From positions 124,001 through 188,000 of the forward strand of contig NZ_JAEUXJ010000002.1 of NCBI RefSeq assembly GCF_016775475.1: a DNA stretch of 64,000 bases, given 5' to 3'. How positions within the stretch are numbered: the first letter of the stretch is position 1; the number at the start of each line of letters is the position of its first letter. Below the pieces are notes generated by a model. That model saw only the letters and a program-made list of their open reading frames with translations. It ran no database searches and was not told where the DNA came from. The translations under genes and the position numbers were made by a program. The stretch is from Belnapia mucosa (lineage in GTDB: Bacteria > Pseudomonadota > Alphaproteobacteria > Acetobacterales > Acetobacteraceae). Positions 26,444 to 35,756 of this stretch are shown one piece after another.

Positions 26444-27649
26444 AGCGGTCGCCACCTGGAACCCGGTGCCGAGGCGGACCGGCGCCGCCGTGGCTGGCCC
26501 GAACAGCGCCTGCTGGCGCGCCAGCTCGGCTGCCAGAGGGGCATCGACGACCCGCCGCCTGCCTTCCGTCGCCATCTCGAACAACCCGTTCGGGCAGTAG
26601 CGGTCGTCATCCCAGCCGGGATGGCTGAGCACGGGGTAGAGGCAGATACCCCCCACCGGCACGCCCGCCGCCATCGCCGCTCGCACCTCCTCGCAGACAT
26701 GGCGGAGCCAGTCGGGGCGGGCTGCGGCCTCGATGCTGGTTTCGGCGACGAAAAGCGGGCGTCCGTAGCGGGCATGGACCTCGGCCAGCATGGCCCGGAA
26801 GGGACGCCAGCGCGGGTCATAGGGCGAGAGCGCATCACGGGAGGGACGCCAGTCCGGCCCCGCATCCGGCGGCCGGGCGGCATCGGGGAAGAGCCACTGG
26901 TTGTTCCAGTAGAAATTTACCCCGATGGCATCGATCGCGTCCGGGCTGCCGCCGAGCTCCGGCTCCCGCCGCCCGGTCAGCATGTCCCAGCCCTCATATT
27001 GCTGGGCGGAGAAGTGGCGGGCGAGGTCGGGATCCGCATGCGGCCGCGGGACTATATGGATCAGCGGATCGATGGCGAAGATCCGGCTGCCGGGAACCGC
27101 TGCCCGCACTGCGGCGCCACCCGCCAGCGCCGCCCGGACCAGCTGCCGCTTCAGATCATCGCCACGGCCATGGGCACAGGGATTCATGATCGCCACATCG
27201 CCGCCGGCCCAGGCGAGGAAGGCGATCTCGTTCACCGGGCAGATCAGTGGCGGCCGCCCGGTCTCCTCCCGGTGCAGCCGGGCGAAGGCGGCGGCATAGG
27301 CCGCAAAGGCCTCGACGAAGCCGGCGGACCAGATATCAAGGTGGTCCGGCCAGCCGTAATGGCAGAGATCCCAGATCACCTCGGTGCCCGCCGCCTCCGC
27401 CGCCCGCAGCATCGGCAGCACCGAGGACCAGTCGTATTCGCCGGGCCGGACTTCGATCAGGTGCCAGCGGATACCGTCGCGGATGGTGCGGATGCCATGC
27501 TCCGCCGCCTGGCGGTAATCCTCCGCCGCCCGCCGGTCATGGCCGGTGGCGGCGAGCAGATCCAGCCGCCGCCCATCGGCCCGGCGATGGGTCGAGCATT
27601 CGAAGCCGCCGAGGAAGAAGCTGCGGAACATGGGCGGCCGCATGGTCAT
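26375..27649 (-). CDS. Clan GH-A glycoside hydrolase-like protein
   Basis: 424 residues from the ATG complementing 27647-27649. It has a TIM-barrel glycosidase look: start FRSFFLGGFECST, acid/base candidate E141 in CPVNEIAFL and nucleophile candidate E303 in LFVAETSIE. Both follow beta-strands 4 and 7 as in clan GH-A (GH1, GH5 and relatives). No signal peptide. The start overlaps the upstream GH1-like stop by 4 bases. The C-terminal 22 codons lie antisense to the end of the GH43-like gene. A repeat of the same fold type in two adjacent genes suggests a duplicated or paired activity; the sugar is unknown. Confidence 0.74.
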   Translation of the reverse strand: MTMRPPMFRSFFLGGFECSTHRRADGRRLDLLAATGHDRRAAEDYRQAAEHGIRTIRDGIRWHLIEVRPGEYDWSSVLPMLRAAEAAGTEVIWDLCHYGWPDHLDIWSAGFVEAFAAYAAAFARLHREETGRPPLICPVNEIAFLAWAGGDVAIMNPCAHGRGDDLKRQLVRAALAGGAAVRAAVPGSRIFAIDPLIHIVPRPHADPDLARHFSAQQYEGWDMLTGRREPELGGSPDAIDAIGVNFYWNNQWLFPDAARPPDAGPDWRPSRDALSPYDPRWRPFRAMLAEVHARYGRPLFVAETSIEAAARPDWLRHVCEEVRAAMAAGVPVGGICLYPVLSHPGWDDDRYCPNGLFEMATEGRRRVVDAPLAAELARQQALFGPATAAPVRLGTGFQVATASVPAHHRPGLQRGGRAATLDIG

Positions 27650-29178
27650 GCCGCATCCGCCCCGGTGGCCGGCTTCGGCGGGACGAGGAAGCGGTCCTCC
27701 CGCCGCCACCAGCCGGGCTCTTCCAGCAGCGGGTGCTCGAATCGCTCGCCCTTGGCGATGGCCGCAGCGGCCTCGGCGATCAGCCGCGGCTGCGGCTCCC
27801 CGCTCGGATGGCGCATGTCGAAGACGCCCGGTTCGTAATGTCCGGTCTGCCGGGTGAGCAGGCTGTTCCAATCCACCGCGCCGAGCACCGACCAGATCGT
27901 CACCGCCCTGAAATCCGCGCCCTCGGCCCGGAGCCGTGCCGCCGCATCCCAGGCTTCGAGGAACCAGCGGACCTGCTCATGCTCCGGGCACCAGCCGATA
28001 TGCGCTTCTGTGATCGACAGTGGGATGGAGCCGTAGCGCTCCCAGGCCTCGCGCAGCCGGGGCTCCCAGCCGGTGCCCTCATGCGGCGGCAGCGGCACCC
28101 GCGCCGCCTCGATATCGGCATAGGCGTCGCGGCCATTGCCGCCATGCATATGCTGCGGGTAGAGCGCCAGGCGGTGGTCAAGGAAGCGCTCGCTGGTGAT
28201 GTAGTAGTTGAAGCCGATCACCATCGGCTGCGGATCCCAGCCGAGGAATTCCTCCAGCACCGCCTCGGGGGCACCGGCGGCGACTAGGCGCGGCCACCAG
28301 GGATGCTCCCGGCCGATGCGCCCGGTCAGCAGATCGAGGCTGAGCCAGCGCCGTTCATTCTCGTCCGCCGCCTGATAGGCGAGGTGCGGCGTGCTGAAGG
28401 TCTTCCCGAGATCTTCCGTCTGCACCAGCTCGGCATCGGGGATGACGCTGCGGATGGCGCGCATGGCGAGCATCACCGCGCGGCATTCATTCACCAGGAT
28501 GCGGAGGAAGGTGGCCTCGTCGGTCCCATGCGGGAACCAATGGCCATAGAGGCCCGAGAAGCGTGCCGTGGTCAGCGGCTCGTTCACCGGGGTCCAGGAC
28601 TTGATCCAGGGATAGCGACGCGCGGTGCGTTCCGCCTGCTCGGCGAGCATCGCCGGGAAATTCGGATCGAGCAGATTGGTGTAGTGCGGCCCACCGCCAT
28701 GATGCACGAGGCCGGCGATCGGCGTCAGGCCCAGCGCGCGCAGCCGGGCCAGCCGCTCGTCATGCCAGCCCCAGTCGCATTCGCCGGGCTGCTCCGGCGC
28801 CACATGCTCCCAGAGGACCGGATAGCGCAGCTTGCGGAAGCCGAGGCCGGCGACGGCATCGAGATCCTCGATGCGGTCGTAATGGCCGCTTTCGCGCAAC
28901 TGGTCGCGCCACATATCGCCGACGCGGAGCACGGTGCATTCGACACCGCCCCAGAGTTCGAGCTCCGTGGAGGCGCGCCGCATCGCTGCCTCGGTGGAGC
29001 CGAGATCATTGGCTGGCTCCGTCTCCAAGGCCTTGAGATCGTCGAGGACGGGCGATGACCAGCCAGCCTCCACGCAATCCCCGCGCGGCCCGGGCGCGGG
29101 GTGCTGGTCCGCAGGGGCGAGCTGGGACCGGCCACCCGATCCATCATCGGGTGCCTTGAGGTTGGCGCTTCTGGTCAT
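27646..29178 (-). CDS. Glycoside hydrolase family 1-like protein
   Basis: 510 residues from the ATG complementing 29176-29178; an in-frame TTG at 29214 has no better ribosome-binding site. After a variable 75-residue N-terminus the conserved barrel starts with LELWGGVECTVLRVGD. The acid/base E200 in WTPVNEPLTTARF and nucleophile E391 in LSITEAHIGW mark a GH1-type glycosidase. Similar domains are known fused to an RmlD-like reductase in other bacteria; here the reductase part is absent. It is coupled to the next GH-A gene and separated by about 415 bases from the divergent GMC oxidoreductase. Confidence 0.8.
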   Translation of the reverse strand: MTRSANLKAPDDGSGGRSQLAPADQHPAPGPRGDCVEAGWSSPVLDDLKALETEPANDLGSTEAAMRRASTELELWGGVECTVLRVGDMWRDQLRESGHYDRIEDLDAVAGLGFRKLRYPVLWEHVAPEQPGECDWGWHDERLARLRALGLTPIAGLVHHGGGPHYTNLLDPNFPAMLAEQAERTARRYPWIKSWTPVNEPLTTARFSGLYGHWFPHGTDEATFLRILVNECRAVMLAMRAIRSVIPDAELVQTEDLGKTFSTPHLAYQAADENERRWLSLDLLTGRIGREHPWWPRLVAAGAPEAVLEEFLGWDPQPMVIGFNYYITSERFLDHRLALYPQHMHGGNGRDAYADIEAARVPLPPHEGTGWEPRLREAWERYGSIPLSITEAHIGWCPEHEQVRWFLEAWDAAARLRAEGADFRAVTIWSVLGAVDWNSLLTRQTGHYEPGVFDMRHPSGEPQPRLIAEAAAAIAKGERFEHPLLEEPGWWRREDRFLVPPKPATGADAA

Positions 29179-29594
29179 GCGGTATGTCCCGGCAGAAGAT
29201 GCATGGGGTTGCAATCACGCGCCGGCCTTCCGGTTCGCGTATCGCTTGCGGATTGCTTTCACGCTGCCGGGTGGGCGAAGCCCGAATTGCGCGTCCATGG
29301 CGAGTGGGAAAGAAGCCCAAACCCTTTCCTGAAGCGGCGCAGCGGGCATCCGGTTGCATCCGTCTGTCCGCTTGCGCACCACTTGGTCCGGCAGGATGGC
29401 GAAAGACCACGTTTGAGCCTGCAATAAACGGCGAAAATGCTCGTCGTTGCGGCCGGGACGCGAAACCTCTATCCGTTCGCCTCCCAAAAGAAGACACAGC
29501 CGCGACTGGGCAGGGGATCAAACAAAAAAGAGTGATGGACGCCCGGGATTTTGTTGGGAACTCTGTCGGCATTCACCAAGCCCCAGGGACTCCC
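29179..29594. other. Divergent intergenic region, 416 bp
   Basis: This gap between the GH1-like gene (minus) and the GMC oxidoreductase (plus) is less GC-rich than its surroundings, particularly 29390-29540 (short A-rich runs such as AACAAAAAAGAG). It should contain the two promoters. The GMC reading frame is open through the whole gap, but no ribosome-binding site supports an earlier start, apart from a weak one before an ATG at 29535. No hairpin or RNA gene was recognised. Confidence 0.4.
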
Positions 29595-31253
29595 ATGCCA
29601 TTCAATGGCGCCATGATCGAAGCCGATATCGTCATCGTCGGTGCCGGCAGCGCCGGCTGCGCGCTGGCCGCGCGGCTCTCGGCCGATCCCGGCCTCCGCG
29701 TGTTGGTGCTGGAGGCAGGGCGGCGCGACCGGCTCGGCATCACCCGCCTGCCGGCCGCCCTGCTGCGGACCATCGGCAACCCACGCTACGACTGGGCCTA
29801 TCAGTCCGAGCCCGATCCGACGCGGAATGGTCAGTCGGAGCTCTGGCCACGCGGCAAGACCCTCGGCGGCAGCTCCTCCATCAACGGCATGATCTATGTC
29901 CGCGGCGCCGCCGCCGATTACGACGCCTGGGCGGCGATGGGCTGCGGCGGCTGGGGCTGGGAGGACGTGCTACCCATCTTCCGCCGGCTGGAGACGGCCG
30001 ATGCGCCGGATGCCACGCATCGGGGCGGGGAGGGGCCGCAGCGCGTCTCGGCGCTGCGCTGGCGGCACCCATTGGCCGCGGATTTCATCGAGAGCGGCGT
30101 CGCCTGCGGCATTCCCCGCTTGGCCGATCTCAACGGCCCGGAGCATGAGGGTATCGGCTGGAACCAGGGATCCATCCGGGAGGGCCGGCGGCATTCGGCC
30201 TATGACGCCTTCCTCGCCCCGGTGCTCGGCCGGCCGAACCTCACCGTGCTGGACGATGTGCTGGTGGAGCGGCTGAGCTTCGCCGGCCGCCGCGCCACCG
30301 GGCTCGAGGCGCGGCGTGGCGGCGTGCCGCTTCAGGTCGTGGCGCGGCGCGGCGTGGTGCTGACGGCGGGCGCCATCAACACACCGCAGCTGCTGATGCT
30401 CTCCGGCATCGGCGCCGCCGAGGAGTTGCGGCGCCTCGGCATCGCGCCCGTGCTGGACGCCCCCGAGGTGGGGCGGAACCTGATGGAGCATCCCGGCCTC
30501 TATGTGCAGGCCGAGATGACCGAGCCGACCGCCAACCGCGAGACGACGCCGCTGCGGGCGGCCTATCACCTCGCCCGCTGGCTGGTCCGGCATGACGGCC
30601 CGGTCAGCGTGCCGACCGCCCAGGCCCTGGCCTTCTTCCGCTCGACGCCCGAGGCGGCGGAGCCAGACCTGCAATTCCACATCTTCCCCTATGGCTCGAC
30701 CATCGGCCGCGGCGGCAAGCGGGTGATCCCGCGCCGCAACCTCGCCACCATCTTGATGAACGCCAATTTCCCCCGCTCGCGCGGCTGGCTGGAACTGCGC
30801 TCGGCCGATCCGGCGACGCCCATCGCCATCCATCCACGCCTGCTGGAGCATGAGGATGACGTGGCGACGCTGATGCACGGGCTCGACTGGGTGCGGCGCA
30901 TGGCGAGCACCGGGCCCTTCGGCGCCGGGCTGCGCTGCCTGCTCGGCGTGCCGCCGGCGGAGGAGGGGCGGGCGATGGATCTCGCCTATCTCCGCGCCGC
31001 GACCCGGCCCTTCTACCACCCGGCCGGAACCTGCCGGATGGGGCTGGATGCTGGCGCGGTGGTCTCGCCCGATCTCGCCGTGCAGGGGGCGGAGGGGCTC
31101 TGGGTCGCCGATGTCTCGATCTTCCCGCGCCATATCGCCGGCAATACCAATGCGACAGCGCTGATGATCGGCGAGCGGGCCGCCGACCTCATCGCCGCGG
31201 CGCTGCGGCCGGGGGCGGCGAGGCCAGTGGAGGCGGTCCTGGAAGCCGCTTAA
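29595..31253 (+). CDS. GMC-family oxidoreductase (choline/alcohol dehydrogenase-like)
   Basis: 552 residues from the ATG at 29595; alternatives are ATGs at 29535 and 29613. The FAD site IVIVGAGSAGCALAARLS lies near the N-terminus, the GMC signature appears as WPRGKTLGGSSSINGMIYVRG, and PROSITE-like motif 2 as GAINTPQLLMLSGIG. Catalytic His475 is in FYHPAGTCRMG, and the end has NTNATALMIGERAADLI. It should oxidise an alcohol or choline-like compound to the aldehyde. Its stop overlaps that of the convergent carbon-nitrogen hydrolase gene by 4 bases. Confidence 0.9.
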   Translation: MPFNGAMIEADIVIVGAGSAGCALAARLSADPGLRVLVLEAGRRDRLGITRLPAALLRTIGNPRYDWAYQSEPDPTRNGQSELWPRGKTLGGSSSINGMIYVRGAAADYDAWAAMGCGGWGWEDVLPIFRRLETADAPDATHRGGEGPQRVSALRWRHPLAADFIESGVACGIPRLADLNGPEHEGIGWNQGSIREGRRHSAYDAFLAPVLGRPNLTVLDDVLVERLSFAGRRATGLEARRGGVPLQVVARRGVVLTAGAINTPQLLMLSGIGAAEELRRLGIAPVLDAPEVGRNLMEHPGLYVQAEMTEPTANRETTPLRAAYHLARWLVRHDGPVSVPTAQALAFFRSTPEAAEPDLQFHIFPYGSTIGRGGKRVIPRRNLATILMNANFPRSRGWLELRSADPATPIAIHPRLLEHEDDVATLMHGLDWVRRMASTGPFGAGLRCLLGVPPAEEGRAMDLAYLRAATRPFYHPAGTCRMGLDAGAVVSPDLAVQGAEGLWVADVSIFPRHIAGNTNATALMIGERAADLIAAALRPGAARPVEAVLEAA

Positions 31254-32068
31254 CGGGTCTCCAGCCGGTAAATATCGCTGCGGCGGTTGGCGAGGGCCGG
31301 GAGCTCGGCCCGCAGCGCCTCCTGCCGCGCCAGGTCGAGCGTCGCAGTGACGATGCCCACCCCCTCGGGCCGGCAGGCCAGTACCTGGCCCCAGGGATCG
31401 ATGATCATGCTGTGGCCGAAGCAGGCACGCCCGGCTACCGACTCGCCGACCTGCGCCGCGGCGATGACGAAGCACTGGTTCTCCACCGCGCGGGCGCGCA
31501 GCAGCAGCTCCCAATGCGCCTGGCCGGTATGTTGTGTGAAGGCGGCCGGCACCAGCAGCAGCCGGGCGCCGGCCAGCATGTGGAGCCGGTAGAGCTCCGG
31601 GAAGCGGATGTCGTAGCAGACCGAAAGCCCGGCCCGGAGCCCCTCGATCTCCGCCGTCACCACCCGATCCCCGCCGCCGACCGTCGCCGACTCGCGGTAG
31701 CTCGGCTGGCCGGCTAGGCCGATATCGAAGAGGTGCAGCTTGTCGTAGCGCGCCGCGATCCGCCCCTCCCGGTCGAAGAGCAGGCTGGCATTGCTGCAGC
31801 GCCCATCCGCCGCCCGTGCATGCATCGAACCCGCCAGGACCCAAAGGCCGAGCTTCCGCGCCCGCGCCCCGATCGCCTCCGAGAGCGGGCCGGGGATCGG
31901 CTCAGCCGCGGCCAGTGCACCCTCATCCGTGCCGAGATAGTCGAAATACTCCGGCAGCACGGCGAGGTCGGCGCCATGGGCCGCCGCCTCGTCCAGCAGG
32001 TCGAGCGCGATGGCGAGGTTGGCCGGCTTGTCCTGCCGGGAATTCATCTGGCATGCCGCGACGCGCAT
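31250..32068 (-). CDS. Carbon-nitrogen hydrolase (Nit2/omega-amidase-like)
   Basis: 272 residues from the ATG complementing 32066-32068, selected because GGGAG lies 8 bases upstream; a further in-frame ATG at 32107 lacks one. The catalytic triad of the nitrilase superfamily is present: E40 in LPEYFDYL, K110 in YDKLHLFD and C151 in VCYDIRFPE. Nit2-type enzymes hydrolyse omega-amides such as 2-oxoglutaramate, often with a transaminase partner. A class V aminotransferase gene is divergent 302 bases away, which fits. A general amidase or deaminated-glutathione amidase role is also possible. Confidence 0.86.
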   Translation of the reverse strand: MRVAACQMNSRQDKPANLAIALDLLDEAAAHGADLAVLPEYFDYLGTDEGALAAAEPIPGPLSEAIGARARKLGLWVLAGSMHARAADGRCSNASLLFDREGRIAARYDKLHLFDIGLAGQPSYRESATVGGGDRVVTAEIEGLRAGLSVCYDIRFPELYRLHMLAGARLLLVPAAFTQHTGQAHWELLLRARAVENQCFVIAAAQVGESVAGRACFGHSMIIDPWGQVLACRPEGVGIVTATLDLARQEALRAELPALANRRSDIYRLETR

Positions 32069-32370
32069 CGCACGCTGCTCCCGCTGAACGGTGAATGGAT
32101 TGGCCAATCCTGGTTCGCTTCACGGCTGCCGTCCAGCAATAACCGGCATCGGTCATCGCGTTTCGGGATGTACGGCGTAATACATTCTGCGAAGCTGATT
32201 GGGAGTTTCTTGCCGATATTGCCCGCGCGCGATGAACTAGTCTTGCCGCCTTGGCGTTTGCCCGGCCACTGCCGCCTTTACCGCCTCGCTACAGCGGGAA
32301 TCGCGGCGGGTAACAACGCCAGCGCGATGGGCGACCGGAACACGGCCCGGGATGCCCCAAGGAAGCACCA
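32069..32370. other. Divergent intergenic region, 302 bp
   Basis: The region between the carbon-nitrogen hydrolase and the aminotransferase is lower in GC at 32140-32240 and should hold both promoters. No operator palindrome, riboswitch-like fold or terminator could be assigned with confidence. Confidence 0.4.
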
Positions 32371-33531
32371 ATGAATTCGAAAAACCCCCGTCTCCTGACG
32401 CCCGGGCCGCTGGCCTTGGCGGAGGAGGTCAAGGCCGCGATGCAGACCGATCTCGGCTCGCGCGATGTCGCCTTCCGCCGGGTGACCCAGGATATCCGCC
32501 AATGGGTCCAGGACGTGGCGCATGCCGCGCCGGAGTACAGCACGATCCTGATGCAGGGCAGCGGCACCTTCGCCATCGAAGCGGCGCTGACCACCTTCCT
32601 CAAGGACACGGACAGGGTCCTGGTCTGCGCCAACGGCGTCTATGGCGAGACCGCGGCGAAGATCCTGCGCCGCCACCGGCTCGACCATGCCGTCATCACC
32701 CGCCCGATCACCGAACCGGTTTCGGTCGCCGAGGTCGAGGCACGGCTCGCTGCCGACCGGCGCATCACTCATCTCTACTTCGTCCATTGCGAGACAACCT
32801 CCGGCATTCTCAACCCGCTGCCGGAATTGCTGTCCCTGGCGCGGCGCCGCGGCGTCACCAGCATCGTCGATTCCATGAGCGCCTTCGGCGCAATCGAGGT
32901 GGATGCGGAGCGGCATCCCTTCGACATCCTCATCTCCTCGGGCAACAAGTGCCTGGAGGCGCCGCCCGGCATCGCCTTCGCGATCGTCCATCGCGCCCTG
33001 CTGACACCCGAGCAGACCGTCTCCCGCACCTACACGCTCGACCTGTTCGACCAGTGGCGCGGTTTCGAGGAGACCGGCGAGTGGCGCTCGACCCCGCCGA
33101 CCCATGTCGCCCAGGCGCTCCGCGCGGGTCTGATGGGGCTGCGGCAGGAAACGGTGGCGGGCCGACATGCGCGCTATGCGGCCATCCGCGACCGGCTGAT
33201 CACCGGGATGCGGCCGCTCGGCTTCCTGCCGATCCTGCGGCCCGAGCTGCAGACGCCGATCTGCGTCGCCTTCCGGCATGACGGGCTGGTGCCGGATGCA
33301 GTTGCCTTCGCCGATTACTACCGGCATCTGCGCGCCGCCCGGCTGCTGATCTATGCCCGCTTCCACGAGGCCACCCGCAGCTTCCGCATCGGCTGCATCG
33401 GCCGCATCGAGCCCGCCTGGGTGGATGAGTTGGTGGAGGCGACGCGCGCCTTCGCCATGTCCCGTCGCTGGTCGGGCGGCAGCGCGGGCCTGGCCCGGCG
33501 CGCGGCAGCGGCGCCGGAGCGCCGGCCATGA
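32371..33531 (+). CDS. Class V aminotransferase, PhnW-like
   Basis: 386 residues. The N-terminal LLTPGPLAL and GSRDVAF, the mid-protein VHCETTSGILNPL, the D167 in IVDSMSAFG and the PLP lysine K193 in SSGNKCLEAPPG all match 2-aminoethylphosphonate:pyruvate transaminase (PhnW) and close relatives. The enzyme should move an amino group between an omega-amine and pyruvate or glyoxylate. The C-terminal 35 residues (RRWSGGSAGLARRAAAA) are an unusual Arg/Ala extension. The stop overlaps the start of the ligase gene by 4 bases. No phosphonatase (phnX) or phosphonoacetate hydrolase is nearby, so the substrate may differ. Confidence 0.85.
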   Translation: MNSKNPRLLTPGPLALAEEVKAAMQTDLGSRDVAFRRVTQDIRQWVQDVAHAAPEYSTILMQGSGTFAIEAALTTFLKDTDRVLVCANGVYGETAAKILRRHRLDHAVITRPITEPVSVAEVEARLAADRRITHLYFVHCETTSGILNPLPELLSLARRRGVTSIVDSMSAFGAIEVDAERHPFDILISSGNKCLEAPPGIAFAIVHRALLTPEQTVSRTYTLDLFDQWRGFEETGEWRSTPPTHVAQALRAGLMGLRQETVAGRHARYAAIRDRLITGMRPLGFLPILRPELQTPICVAFRHDGLVPDAVAFADYYRHLRAARLLIYARFHEATRSFRIGCIGRIEPAWVDELVEATRAFAMSRRWSGGSAGLARRAAAAPERRP

Positions 33532-34931
33532 GCCGCGGCGCCACCCGCCCGGTCGCGGTCGCGGCGGCCTCGCCGGCAGCCAACGATGCGCCCGCGGAGG
33601 ACAACCTCCGCCGGCTGCTCGCCACCGAGGGCACCGACACCCTCCTGGTTTGCATGGTGGACATGCAGGGCCGGCTGGTCGGCAAGCGCCTGACCGCGCG
33701 CCAGGCACGGGAGGCGCCGGGCGAGGACATGCATGCCTGCGACTACCTGCTCGGCGTCGATGCCGAGATGGTGCCGATCCCCGGCCTGCGCAGCAGCGGC
33801 TGGGAGAGGGGTTTCGGCGATTTCTCCATCCGGCCCGACCCGTCCACGGCGCGGCTGCTGCCCTGGCAGCCGGGCACGCTGCTGGTGCTCGGCGATACCG
33901 TGGACCATGAGGGCCGGCTGGTGCCGCATGCGCCGCGCAGCATGCTGCGCCGGCAACTGGAACGGCTGGCCGCGGCGGGCTTCACCGCCAGCATGGCCTC
34001 GGAGCTGGAATTCACCGTCTTCCAGGGTGACTGGCAGCAGCTTCGCGCCGGGGCCTATCGCGGCCTGACTCCGGACGGCTTCTATTCCGAGGATTACCAG
34101 GTCTTCCAGGGCACCGGGCGGGAGCCGCTGATCCGTGCCATCCGCAACAACATGGAAGCCGCCGGCATCCCGATCGAATCCTCGAAGGGCGAGGGCGGGC
34201 CGGGCCAGGCGGAGATCACCCTGCTGCATGCCCCGGCGCTGGAGAGCGCCGACCGGCATGTCATCTACAAGACTGGCGTGAAGGAGATCGCCCAGGCCGC
34301 CGGCAAGACGGCGAGCTTCATGGCCAAGTGGCACGAGGCGCAGCCGGGCAGCAGCGGGCATATCCATTTCTCGCTCTGGACCCCTGGCGGCGAGCCGGCG
34401 ACGGCGGGGCCGGAGGGCCTTTCCGCCGAATTCGGGCATTTCCTCGCCGGGCAGATCGCCCTGCTGCGGGAGATGACGCTGTTCCTCGCCCCGGTGGTGA
34501 ATTCCTACAAGCGCTTCCAGCCCGGCTCCTTCGCGCCGACCAAGGCGGTCTGGAGCCGCGACAACCGCACCGCCGCCTTCCGCGTGCTGGGCCATGGGAA
34601 AAGCCTGCGCGCCGAATGCCGCGTGCCGGGCGCCGATGTGAATCCCTATCTCGCCTATGCCGCGCTGATCGCGGCGGGGCTGCACGGCATGGAACAGCGC
34701 CTGCCGCTCGACCCGCCGGCCGAGGGCAATGCCTATCTCGTCGAAGGGCTGCCGGAGATCCCGACCACGCTGCGCGAGGCGATGGCGGCGCTCGACCGCT
34801 CCGCCGTGCTGCGCGCCGCCTTCGGCGATGCGGTGATCGACCACTATGTCCGCGCCGCCGCCTGGGAACAGTCGGAACACGACCGCCGCGTCACTGACTG
34901 GGAAATCGCCCGCTATCTCGAGCGGGCCTGA
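33528..34931 (+). CDS. Glutamine-synthetase-like ligase
   Basis: 467 residues, close to PuuA/GlnA-like gamma-glutamyl ligases. Metal and substrate motifs: ASELEFTVF, a GEGGPGQAEITLLHAP segment, SGHIHFSLW, NSYKRFQPGSFAPTKAVWS with the following RDNRTAAFR, and RVPGADVNPYLAYAAL. The adenylylation-site region of true GlnA and its typical C-terminus are not evident, so gamma-glutamylation of an amine is more likely than glutamine synthesis. It is coupled to the PhnW-like aminotransferase. The N-terminal 25 residues are Ala/Pro-rich and probably disordered. Confidence 0.87.
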   Translation: MSRGATRPVAVAAASPAANDAPAEDNLRRLLATEGTDTLLVCMVDMQGRLVGKRLTARQAREAPGEDMHACDYLLGVDAEMVPIPGLRSSGWERGFGDFSIRPDPSTARLLPWQPGTLLVLGDTVDHEGRLVPHAPRSMLRRQLERLAAAGFTASMASELEFTVFQGDWQQLRAGAYRGLTPDGFYSEDYQVFQGTGREPLIRAIRNNMEAAGIPIESSKGEGGPGQAEITLLHAPALESADRHVIYKTGVKEIAQAAGKTASFMAKWHEAQPGSSGHIHFSLWTPGGEPATAGPEGLSAEFGHFLAGQIALLREMTLFLAPVVNSYKRFQPGSFAPTKAVWSRDNRTAAFRVLGHGKSLRAECRVPGADVNPYLAYAALIAAGLHGMEQRLPLDPPAEGNAYLVEGLPEIPTTLREAMAALDRSAVLRAAFGDAVIDHYVRAAAWEQSEHDRRVTDWEIARYLERA

Positions 34932-34973
34932 AGGATCATTGATGCCAGACGACCAGACGATGCGAGTGATGGC

Positions 34974-35756
34974 GTGACCGAGGCCGCCTGGATTGCGGCG
35001 GCGGAGGCTGCGGCGGATGTAGCGGGCGCCGTCATCCGCCCCTTCTTCCGCGCCGCCCATGGGATCGACGCGGCGCTGAAGGAGGATCGCAGCCCCGTCA
35101 CCATCGCCGACCGCACCGCCGAGTTGGCGATGCGGGCCGTGCTGGCCGAGCGCTGCCCGGATCACGGCATCCTGGGCGAGGAATTCGGCCTGCAACGGCC
35201 GGAGGCGAGGCTGCGCTGGGTGCTCGACCCGATCGATGGCACCCGCGCCTTCATCACCGGGCGCCCCATCTTCGGCACGCTGGTCGCGCTGCTGGAGGGC
35301 GACCGGCCGATCCTCGGCGTGATCGACCAGCCGGTCACCGGGGAACGCTGGGTGGGTGTGGCGGACCAGCCGACGCGCTTCCGTGGCCCCTTCGGCGGCC
35401 GCCCCGGCTGCCGCGCCTGCCCGGACCTGGGTGCGGCTGAACTGTCCTGCACCAGCCCGGCGATGCTGAATGCCGAGGAGACGCCGCGCTGGCGCCGGCT
35501 GGCGGACCGGGTCGGCCGCGTCTCCTGGGGCGGCGATTGCTACGCCTATGGCCTGCTGGCGCTGGGGCAGCTCGACATCGTCGCTGAATCGGAGATGAAG
35601 CCCTGGGACTGGGCGGCCATCGTCCCGGTGGTCGAGGGCGCGGGCGGCCGCGTCACGGATTGGCAGGGCCGGCCGCTTCGCGCCGATGGTCCAGGCCAAG
35701 TGCTGGCCGTCGGCGATCCCGCCCTGCTCGACCAGGCCGTCGCTTTGCTGCGATGA
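34974..35756 (+). CDS. Inositol monophosphatase-family phosphatase (HisN-like)
   Basis: 260 residues from a GTG start. The metal-binding motifs of the family are intact: GEEFG near residue 70, VLDPIDGTRAFITG at 84-97 (D85 and D88), and PWDWAAIVPVVEGAGG in the second half. Sequences of this kind are annotated as histidinol-phosphatase (HisN) or inositol-1-monophosphatase. It follows the ligase gene by 42 bases and may be co-transcribed, so it could remove phosphate from an intermediate of that pathway; a housekeeping histidine role is equally possible. Confidence 0.87.
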   Translation: MTEAAWIAAAEAAADVAGAVIRPFFRAAHGIDAALKEDRSPVTIADRTAELAMRAVLAERCPDHGILGEEFGLQRPEARLRWVLDPIDGTRAFITGRPIFGTLVALLEGDRPILGVIDQPVTGERWVGVADQPTRFRGPFGGRPGCRACPDLGAAELSCTSPAMLNAEETPRWRRLADRVGRVSWGGDCYAYGLLALGQLDIVAESEMKPWDWAAIVPVVEGAGGRVTDWQGRPLRADGPGQVLAVGDPALLDQAVALLR

